A stretch of DNA of 6,186 nucleotides, from NCBI GenBank assembly GCA_023396625.1, contig JAEWVY010000303.1:1-6186 (forward strand), read 5' to 3'. The notes under the pieces are model-generated. The model ran no database searches, was not told the origin of the DNA, and worked only from the letters and a program-made list of their open reading frames with translations. Within the stretch, counting starts at the first letter, position 1; the number at the start of each line of letters is the position of its first letter. The DNA comes from Pseudomonadota bacterium. Its GTDB lineage: Bacteria > Pseudomonadota > Gammaproteobacteria > Burkholderiales > Burkholderiaceae_C. A program made the position numbers and the translations under genes. This document shows, one piece after another, positions 1 through 5,268 of the stretch.

Positions 1-142
1 TGACCTGCGTCTGCTGCAGCATCACCTCCGAAAGCCACACTTTGTAAGGGTCCCGGGTACGCTGCCAGGGCAGATCATGGCGTCCATGCGCACGCTGCCA
101 CTGCACAACCCTATGGGAAAAATCAGCTGACGGGGATGTCAT
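1..142 (-). CDS. mutY: Adenine DNA glycosylase MutY, N-terminal 47 codons (partial)
   Basis: MutY removes adenine mispaired with 8-oxoguanine and is the second glycosylase of the GO oxidative-damage defence. Only the first 47 residues are present; the gene runs off the window at base 1. The visible protein contains a stretch reading LPWQRTRDPYKVW followed by LSEVMLQQTQV, the signature of the MutY N-terminal helix-hairpin-helix glycosylase domain. Glu39 in LSEV aligns with catalytic Glu37 of E. coli MutY. I chose the ATG at 142-140 because it gives an N-terminus of normal length (MTSPSADF...), two residues longer than E. coli up to the catalytic Glu. It overlaps the end of the upstream GTPase gene by 20 nt in a different frame, so translation is probably coupled. 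No good Shine-Dalgarno lies at normal distance; a GGAGG sits about 21 nt upstream, too far to be conventional. The identification is secure; the exact start is a little less so. Confidence 0.93.
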   Translation of the reverse strand, partial: MTSPSADFSHRVVQWQRAHGRHDLPWQRTRDPYKVWLSEVMLQQTQV

Positions 143-2099
143 GCCGCAAAGGTTCTCGCCCCCCCTCCTCGCTCGACGGCTCTCCGCTTCCAAACTGGGC
201 CACAAGTTCGTGCAGCCGGGCATCCGTGTCGTCGAGCGACGCCCGCTGAGCGTGTATCTCCGCAATTCGCGCGTCCAGGCCACCCGCGGCAAGCTGTATC
301 CGTTCGATAGCTTCAATGCGTCGCTCGAAGTTGCGCCGTCGCTCACGCAACTGGGCGTCGAGCTGCGACATCGCCGATTTGTTCCAGATCTCCACTTGGG
401 TCTGGACCTGGTCGTAAATGGAGCGCACTCGCGTGGCCAGCGCCCGCACCAGCCGATCACAGAATTCCGGCTGCGTCAGCTTGAACACGTTGCCCAGTGT
501 GAGGTACTGCACGTGGCTGCGCTCTACGCTGACGAGATCGCGCTGGGCCTCCTTCATTCCCGGAGGCGGCGGGAGCTGGAGCGAGAAGCCAAATTCCGCA
601 TTGAGCTGCTGGAAGGTCGCTCCCAGCATGACTTGAATTTCCGCGCTGATCGACTCGACCCGTCCAAGCACGTCCCGCAGGCGCTCAAAGGTCTGCCCAT
701 AGGTTTTTTTCACACCGAGCTTGATCCCCGGTTGATGCAGCGCCACCCGCAGTTGCGCAAGCTCTTTCTTCGGCGCCCCTCCGCCAAGCAGATCGAAAAT
801 CTCACCCAGCAATTTCAGGTGCACCGACCTGAGCGCATGAATGCGGGATGCGCTGCCGCCAAACTCTGCGCGCTCCTGCTCGATGCGCAGTCGCATCTGG
901 CGGATCACCGCCGTGTTCTTCCCATGCAGTCCGTTAAGTTCCTGCAGCTGCTCGGAAAGATCGCGGCGGCGCACGTCGATCACACGGACAGCCTGGTCAC
1001 GCAACTGCTCCACGCTCGTCAGCACGGCCGACCTCAGGATATGCTCTCGCCGATCAAGCAGCCCCCGCGCCAGCGCGGCTTCGAGCAGAGGCAACTGACT
1101 GGCACGCAACAGTGAGGCGTTGCCCGTGACCTTGGCCAGCAAGCCCTTTTGGGCGGACACCGGAATCACGCTGGAGGGGGGAACCCCGAGAATTTTCGCC
1201 GAGACCTCCCGCTGCCGGGCCACTTGGGCCTGAATCTCGGCCGGTGTGCTCAGATCGTCCCAAAGCGTGTCGATCTTGTTCAACACCACCAGCCGCGCCG
1301 CGCGGTCATCGTTTCTCGCGGCGAGGTGTTCGCGCCAGATCGCTAGGTCGGATTTGGTGACACCCGTGTCCGCCCCCAGGATGAACACCACCGCCTGAGC
1401 CTGCGGAATCAGGTTCACCGTGAGCTCCGGTTCCGCGCCAACGGCATTGAGTCCGGGGGTATCCAGCACCACCAGTCCTTGCCTGAGCAGGGGATGATCC
1501 AGGTAGATCAGGGCGTGCCGCCACCGTGGCACCTCCACCAAGCCATCGGCATCGGGCACGGGATTGTCAGCCGGCGCGTCGTCGTGCCAGAACCCGAGGG
1601 CTCGGGCCTGGTCCTTCGTCACTTGCACGGTCTCGGCCACCTTCCCAAGTGCCGACGCCAGTTGATCAGCGTTGCCCACATCAAGTGCAATCTGCGTCCA
1701 TTGCGCCGGTACCGCGCGCCACTCCATCAGCGCCTGGGGCTGCAAACGGCTTTCGATGGGCAGAAGCCGAAGACAAGGCTCGATGTCCGGGTCATAGCCC
1801 AGTTCGGTCGGACACATGGTCGTGCGGCCCGCGCTCGCGGGCATGATGCGCCGCCCGTAGTCCGCGAAAAAAATGGCGTTGATCAGCTCGGATTTCCCGC
1901 GCGAGAACTCCGCCACGAAAGCCACCATAACCTTGTCCGACCGCACCTGCGCCTCGAGTTGTCGCAGGCGCTCCTCCAGTGCGGCATCGAGCAGTTCGTG
2001 ATCCCGCATCCAGTCGCCCAACAGCTTCACGCGCAGGGTGAATTCGCGGCGCCAGGCTCCGTGCCGGTCGAACTGCTGATTGAATGATGTATCCGCCAC
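123..2099 (-). CDS. Dynamin-family GTPase, 658 aa
   Basis: This is a large bacterial dynamin-like GTPase with no symbol I can assign. GTPase motifs are visible in order: P-loop AEFSRGKS (63-70), switch-I threonines RTT (92-94), DTPG (213-216), NKID (274-277) and SAQKG (315-319). About 100 residues separate switch I from DTPG, as is common in dynamin-like proteins. The part after about 350 is charged, probably helical and coiled-coil, with a proline-rich break PPPPG near 510. I see no clear transmembrane segment. The first P-loop position, usually Gly, is Ala63. The start is GTG at 2099, supported by GGAGG four bases upstream; no nearby ATG is better. It lies 47 nt after mutM and overlaps mutY by 20 nt, so it is probably co-transcribed with both repair genes. 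Family members remodel membranes; the specific role here is unknown. The gene holds three 7-base homopolymers. Confidence 0.9.
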   Translation of the reverse strand: MADTSFNQQFDRHGAWRREFTLRVKLLGDWMRDHELLDAALEERLRQLEAQVRSDKVMVAFVAEFSRGKSELINAIFFADYGRRIMPASAGRTTMCPTELGYDPDIEPCLRLLPIESRLQPQALMEWRAVPAQWTQIALDVGNADQLASALGKVAETVQVTKDQARALGFWHDDAPADNPVPDADGLVEVPRWRHALIYLDHPLLRQGLVVLDTPGLNAVGAEPELTVNLIPQAQAVVFILGADTGVTKSDLAIWREHLAARNDDRAARLVVLNKIDTLWDDLSTPAEIQAQVARQREVSAKILGVPPSSVIPVSAQKGLLAKVTGNASLLRASQLPLLEAALARGLLDRREHILRSAVLTSVEQLRDQAVRVIDVRRRDLSEQLQELNGLHGKNTAVIRQMRLRIEQERAEFGGSASRIHALRSVHLKLLGEIFDLLGGGAPKKELAQLRVALHQPGIKLGVKKTYGQTFERLRDVLGRVESISAEIQVMLGATFQQLNAEFGFSLQLPPPPGMKEAQRDLVSVERSHVQYLTLGNVFKLTQPEFCDRLVRALATRVRSIYDQVQTQVEIWNKSAMSQLDAQLRERRRNFERRIEAIERIQLAAGGLDARIAEIHAQRASLDDTDARLHELVAQFGSGEPSSEEGGREPLRHDIPVS

Positions 2100-2103
2100 C
2101 TTG

Positions 2104-2113
2104 CCTCCACTCC
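2104..2113 (-). promoter_or_regulatory. Ribosome binding site of the dynamin-like gene
   Basis: On the minus strand GGAGTGGAGG precedes the GTG start with four bases (CAAG) between GGAGG and GTG. This purine-rich stretch is the main reason for accepting a non-ATG start at 2099. The spacing is slightly short; the first GGAG gives an alternative, longer spacing. Confidence 0.6.
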
Positions 2114-2120
2114 GATTTCC

Positions 2121-2129
2121 AATATAACA
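2121..2129 (-). promoter_or_regulatory. Possible extended -10 promoter for dynamin-like gene and mutY
   Basis: In the gap between mutM and the GTPase gene the minus strand reads TGT followed by TATATT, an extended -10 arrangement (TGn plus a 5-of-6 match to TATAAT). No -35 is properly spaced: TTGCCA (2157-2152) is 25 nt away, too far. Initiation near 2114 would give a leader of about 15 nt that still contains the GGAGTGGAGG ribosome site. It could give the GTPase and mutY expression independent of mutM. This is inferred from sequence alone. Confidence 0.35.
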
Positions 2130-2144
2130 CCGGGCTTCAGAGCC

Positions 2145-2960
2145 TCAGGTCTGGCAAGTGCCGCAATAGAACGTCGATCGCTGCGCCTGGCGAATCATGC
2201 GAACTGGCTGGCCGCACTGCGGGCAAGGCTGTCCGGCACGACCATACACCTGCGCCTCGTTCTGGAAATGACCAACCTGGCCGTCTGCGCTCGAAAAGTC
2301 ACGAAGCGTGCTGCCTCCAGCCGCGATGGCGCGCGCGAGCACGTCGCGGACCGCCTCGCGCAGACGCGCGGCCCGCGCGCGGCTCAGACGCGACGCCGAA
2401 ACCGTGGGGCGTATGCCCGCAAGGAAAAGAGCCTCGGACGCGTAGATATTGCCCACGCCAACGACCAAGTCACCCGTCATCAAGGCCTGCTTGATCGCCG
2501 TCTTGCGTCGCTTCAGCCCCGCATGGAATGCGGCCAGCTCAAATTCCTCGCCCAGGGGCTCGGGCCCCAGCCCGTCCAGCAGCTTGGCCGCCATGCCGGA
2601 CGAAGCACTCTCGCAGTACATCACCGCGCCAAACCGCCGCGGGTCATGCAGCCGCAGATGCCCCTGCGTGGTCGCCAGTTCGAAATGGTCGTGAATGCCG
2701 GCAACTCCGGGCTCCGTGGCGAACACCAGACTGCCGGACATGCCCAGGTGAATCAGCAGGAGAGCGCCATCGCTGAAATCCAGCAGCAGGTATTTGCCGC
2801 GCCGTCGAACGGCCGCGATGGTCCGCCCTGACAGGCATGACGGATCCACGCCAAGAGGCCATCGCAAGGGTTTTCCGAGTTGGGCGGAGATGACGCGTGC
2901 ACCGGCAATGCGTTGCGAGAAACTCAATCTGGTGACTTCCACCTCGGGTAGTTCGGGCAT
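2145..2960 (-). CDS. mutM: Formamidopyrimidine-DNA glycosylase MutM (Fpg)
   Basis: MutM is a bifunctional DNA glycosylase/AP lyase that excises 8-oxoguanine and formamidopyrimidines. The protein is 271 residues (E. coli 269) and begins MPELPEVEV. Pro2, which becomes N-terminal once Met is removed, is the Schiff-base nucleophile and Glu3 is the partner catalytic residue. That requirement fixes the start at the ATG at 2960; a TTG two codons upstream would block the active site and is rejected. Lys56 in RRRGKYLLL matches the conserved beta-hairpin lysine. The helix-two-turn-helix reads VVGVGNIYASEALF (166-179). The C-terminal zinc finger has Cys246, Cys249, Cys266 and Cys269, with Arg261 in RSTFYC contacting DNA in the family. 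All key residues are present. It is first in a minus-strand unit with the GTPase and mutY, and is divergent from the TPR gene across 38 bp. Confidence 0.97.
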   Translation of the reverse strand: MPELPEVEVTRLSFSQRIAGARVISAQLGKPLRWPLGVDPSCLSGRTIAAVRRRGKYLLLDFSDGALLLIHLGMSGSLVFATEPGVAGIHDHFELATTQGHLRLHDPRRFGAVMYCESASSGMAAKLLDGLGPEPLGEEFELAAFHAGLKRRKTAIKQALMTGDLVVGVGNIYASEALFLAGIRPTVSASRLSRARAARLREAVRDVLARAIAAGGSTLRDFSSADGQVGHFQNEAQVYGRAGQPCPQCGQPVRMIRQAQRSTFYCGTCQT

Positions 2961-2984
2961 GTTCAATCGTCCGGATGACCTTGG

Positions 2985-3012
2985 ATTATTATGGGCCGAT
3001 GAAGCCTGTCCA
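2985..3012 (-). promoter_or_regulatory. Candidate sigma-70 promoter of the mutM operon
   Basis: The minus strand has TGGACA (3012-3007; 5 of 6 to TTGACA), a 16-nt spacer and AATAAT (2990-2985; 5 of 6 to TATAAT). Initiation near 2978 would leave a leader of about 18 nt before the mutM ATG, with a weak GGA ribosome-binding element. The -35 lies inside the first codons of the divergent TPR gene, and the -10 overlaps that gene's own -10. No experimental support is available. Confidence 0.5.
2987..2992 (+). promoter_or_regulatory. Candidate -10 element of the TPR gene (leaderless arrangement)
   Basis: TATTAT (5 of 6 to TATAAT) ends exactly six bases before the ATG at 2999. Initiation seven bases after a -10 is typical, which would put the first transcribed base at the start codon. 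No Shine-Dalgarno precedes that ATG, which fits a leaderless mRNA. The -35 is poor: the closest match, TTCAAT at 2962-2967, is 19 bp away. Confidence 0.4.
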
Positions 3013-4729
3013 CCGTCTCATTGCCACCCTGTTGCTTCCGCTGGGCGCCACGGCGCAAGTTGCCAACGCAGGCAGCGACGCGGGAGCCCCTCCCCCGTCT
3101 TCGGCGCTGGACGCTCCACTGTTTTATCAGCTCCTGCTCGGCGAACTCGAGTTCAAGCGTGGTGAGGCTGGCACCGGCTTTTCGCTTCTCCTGGACGCGG
3201 CCCGGAAAACGAATGACGCCAACCTTTACCGGCGCGCCATCGACATCGCCATCCAATCCCGTGCAGGCGATGCGGCGCTGCAAGCTGCGCGCGCCTGGAA
3301 ACAGGCGCAGCCCGGTTCACACGAGGCCGGACGGATGCTTCTACAGATCATGGTGGCACTCAACCGGCTCGACGATGTGGCCGAACTGCTCGCCACCGAA
3401 ATTGGCGCCCTGCCTCCGCATCAACGCAACCAGGCCATTCTGGGCATCCCTCGCGCCTTCGAGAGAATGGCGGACAAGCAGCGTGCGGCACACATCGTCG
3501 AGCAGGCCTTGCGCACCCAGCGCGCCGATCCTCGGACCGCCATGGCAGCCTGGATCGCCACGGGCCGGGTGCATCTCAAGGCGGAGAATTCGCAGGAAGC
3601 ACTGGAGGCCGCGCGGCAGGCACAGGAAATCGACCCGGCATCGGAAGACGCCGCTCTGCTGGCCGTTGCCCTCATGGGGCCGACGCAGCCGCTGGCCGAA
3701 GCCCTGGTGCGCCGCTATCTCGGCACGGGCAGCCCGAAGCCCGAGGTTCGTCTCGCCTACGGCCGCGCGCTGCTCAATGCGTCACGGCGTGCCGATGCGC
3801 TGGCACAGTTTCAACAGGTCACCCACGAACGGCCAGACGAAGCGCCCGCCTGGCTGGCCGTGGGGCTGCTGAAAATGGATCTGGGGCAGTCGGACGCCGC
3901 CCAGGCAGCCCTGGAACGTTATCTCGACCTCACCGCCAATACCGAGGAGGAAGCCCTTCAACGCGGCGCCACGCAGGCATTCGTTGCCCTGGCACAACTG
4001 GCCCAGCGGCGCGGCGACCTCGCCGGCGCGCAGCGCTGGGTCGACCGGATCGGCGGCGCCGAAGACAACTTTGGCATCGTGTCCCTGCGCGCCTCCTTGC
4101 TCGCGCGGCAAGGACAATTCAACGCCGCCCTCGAGATGATCCGCAACTGGCCCGAGCGCACCTCCGCCGATGCACGGGCCAAACTGCTGGGCGAAGTGCA
4201 GTTGCTGCGCGATCACAAGCGGACCCGCGAGGCTTTCGAGCTGCTGGATCAGGCCACCGGGCGATGGCCGGAGGACGCGGACCTGATTTACGAAAAGGCG
4301 ATGCTTGCGGAGAAGCTGGGGCGCTTCGATGTCATGGAGCGGCTGCTGCGGGAAATCATCGCGGACCATCCCAACTATCACCATGCGTTCAACGCATTGG
4401 GCTACTCACTCGCCGATCGCAATACCCGGATCGACGAAGCCCGGCAGTTGATTGAAGCCGCGCTGCGATTCGCCCCGGAAGACCCGATGATCAAGGACAG
4501 TCTGGGTTGGGTTGAGTTTCGCAGCGGAAATCTGGACCAGGCGCTGCAGATACTCCAAGGTGCCTACCAAGCTCTGCCCGACGCCGACATCGCCGCTCAC
4601 CTCGGTGAGGTGTTGTGGCAATTGAAGCAGCGCGAAAGGGCCTTGGCGATCTGGCGCGAAGGCCTGCTGCTGAACCCGGAAAGCGAGGCCCTGACCCAAA
4701 CCCTCAAGCGCCTGCAGGTGCAACCTTGA
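2999..4729 (+). CDS. Exported tetratricopeptide-repeat protein, 576 aa
   Basis: The N-terminus MKPVHRLIATLLLPLGATA is a typical Sec signal peptide: basic start, hydrophobic core, AxA-type cleavage after ATA (19) or ANA (24). The mature protein is probably periplasmic or membrane-associated. The rest is helical TPR repeats, clearest at about 184-215, 250-312, 364-386, 395-425, 427-459, 461-492, 495-527 and 529-561; signs include the NALGYSLAD and DSLGWVEFRSG blocks and prolines at repeat ends (IDP, RPD, APED, LNP). TPRs bind partner proteins; the partner is unknown. I chose the ATG at 2999 because the signal peptide starts there. An in-frame ATG at 2975 would add eight residues before it and lacks a ribosome site. 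The stop overlaps the lolB start, and in Betaproteobacteria this gene commonly precedes lolB and ispE, which hints at an envelope assembly role (inference). Confidence 0.85.
   Translation: MKPVHRLIATLLLPLGATAQVANAGSDAGAPPPSSALDAPLFYQLLLGELEFKRGEAGTGFSLLLDAARKTNDANLYRRAIDIAIQSRAGDAALQAARAWKQAQPGSHEAGRMLLQIMVALNRLDDVAELLATEIGALPPHQRNQAILGIPRAFERMADKQRAAHIVEQALRTQRADPRTAMAAWIATGRVHLKAENSQEALEAARQAQEIDPASEDAALLAVALMGPTQPLAEALVRRYLGTGSPKPEVRLAYGRALLNASRRADALAQFQQVTHERPDEAPAWLAVGLLKMDLGQSDAAQAALERYLDLTANTEEEALQRGATQAFVALAQLAQRRGDLAGAQRWVDRIGGAEDNFGIVSLRASLLARQGQFNAALEMIRNWPERTSADARAKLLGEVQLLRDHKRTREAFELLDQATGRWPEDADLIYEKAMLAEKLGRFDVMERLLREIIADHPNYHHAFNALGYSLADRNTRIDEARQLIEAALRFAPEDPMIKDSLGWVEFRSGNLDQALQILQGAYQALPDADIAAHLGEVLWQLKQRERALAIWREGLLLNPESEALTQTLKRLQVQP
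4716..4720 (+). promoter_or_regulatory. Ribosome binding site of lolB inside the TPR gene
   Basis: AGGTG ends five bases before the TTG at 4726. It lies in the last codons of the TPR gene and supports the TTG as the true lolB start, with translational coupling. Confidence 0.5.
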
Positions 4730-5226
4730 AACGGCGCGGCCTGCTGAAATCGGGGCTGGCACTATCTATTTCAATTTTGATAGCAAGCTGTGCAGCACCG
4801 ACGCTGGATAAGGCCAAAAACAATGACCAAAAGACATTCTGGAGCGGACGTCTTGGCCTGACCCTGGCCACTGAGCCCCCGCAATCCTTTCATGCCGCCT
4901 TCGAACTTTCCGGAACGGACCAGGCCGGCCAACTGATCCTCTTCACCCCGCTGGGCAGCGTGCTGTCGGAACTGCGCTGGTCGGCCGGCGGCGCCACGTT
5001 GCAGTCGAACGGCACCACGCGGCACTTCGACTCTCTGGATGCACTGGCCAGCGAGGTCACGGGCACCCCCGTTCCCGTCGCGGCGCTGTTCGACTGGCTG
5101 CAGGGCACCCAGAGCACCCGCGCGGGGTGGTGGGCCGACCTGTCCCATCTCGCCGACGGCCGTCTCAGTGCCTTTCGGACCGCGCCTGCCCCGGCAGCGG
5201 AACTGCGGCTGATCCTGGATCGCTGA
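4726..5226 (+). CDS. lolB: Outer-membrane lipoprotein receptor LolB
   Basis: LolB accepts lipoproteins from periplasmic LolA and inserts them into the outer membrane; it is itself a lipoprotein. From the TTG start the protein is 166 residues and begins MKRRGLLKSG, followed by a hydrophobic core and lipobox IASC. Cys22 would be lipidated; the following Ala-Ala lacks an inner-membrane retention Asp. The mature part has WSGRLGL and the hydrophobic loop region LILFTPLGSVLSELRW, equivalent to the NPLGS region of E. coli LolB that carries the membrane-inserting loop, then a WLQG helix segment. An open frame continues upstream to 4615, but starting there would bury the signal peptide. TTG overlaps the TPR stop (TTGA), implying coupling. 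The product is shorter than E. coli LolB (207 aa precursor): after the RLSAF strand it passes almost directly to the final LRLILDR. The signal-peptide codons are unusually AT-rich. Identification is strong; the start is well supported. Confidence 0.88.
   Translation: MKRRGLLKSGLALSISILIASCAAPTLDKAKNNDQKTFWSGRLGLTLATEPPQSFHAAFELSGTDQAGQLILFTPLGSVLSELRWSAGGATLQSNGTTRHFDSLDALASEVTGTPVPVAALFDWLQGTQSTRAGWWADLSHLADGRLSAFRTAPAPAAELRLILDR
4762..4821 (+). repeat. AT-rich island with inverted repeats in the lolB signal-peptide region
   Basis: This segment covers the lipobox and the linker after Cys22. Its first 23 bases are strongly AT-rich against GC-rich flanks and use codons rare in such genomes (CTA, ATA, TTG, ATT). 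It holds CTATC (4762-4766) opposing GATAG (4779-4783), and GCTG (4787-4790) opposing CAGC (4793-4796). The pattern of GATAGC, later GGATAAG, then GGCCAAAAA resembles, from memory, a short dispersed palindromic repeat common between genes in Comamonadaceae. Only one copy is in this window, so its status as a repeat is unproven; it may simply be biased signal-peptide coding. Confidence 0.3.
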
Positions 5227-5256
5227 GACGCCCATCGAACCGACACCGGGGCTGGC

Positions 5257-5262
5257 GATAAT
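5257..5262 (+). promoter_or_regulatory. Candidate -10 element of ispE (leaderless arrangement)
   Basis: GATAAT (5 of 6 to TATAAT) lies in the 42-nt gap after lolB and ends six bases before the ispE ATG. Predicted initiation falls on or next to the start codon, and no Shine-Dalgarno precedes it. The -35 region is weak (TCGAAC at 5235-5240, 16-nt spacing). ispE may also be read from the upstream TPR-lolB transcript. Confidence 0.4.
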
Positions 5263-5268
5263 TCAGCC

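Noticed and set aside
141..1115. Long plus-strand open frame (324 codons) opposite the dynamin-like gene
   Set aside because: Stop-poor antisense frames are expected in GC-rich coding DNA. It has no recognisable motif or ribosome site, and the opposite strand has clear GTPase motifs.
2133..2144. GGCT-TCAG-AGCC inverted repeat after the mutM stop as a terminator
   Set aside because: The stem is only 4 bp and no T-tract follows on the minus strand; it is too weak to terminate and the gap is short, consistent with readthrough.
2268..2831. Plus-strand open frame opposite mutM
   Set aside because: It is a shadow of mutM, whose catalytic and zinc-binding residues are all intact; the antisense product shows no family features.
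2961..2966. TTG start two codons upstream of the mutM ATG
   Set aside because: MutM needs proline as the residue after the initiator Met; an added Asn-Met would remove the catalytic N-terminus.
2975..2998. Earlier ATG for the TPR gene at 2975
   Set aside because: It adds eight residues before a normal signal peptide and has no ribosome site. A transcript begun at the TATTAT -10 would also exclude it.
4615..4725. Upstream ATG extension of lolB
   Set aside because: It would add 37 residues in front of a well-formed lipoprotein signal peptide and lie wholly within the TPR gene; the TTG at 4726 with AGGTG fits far better.
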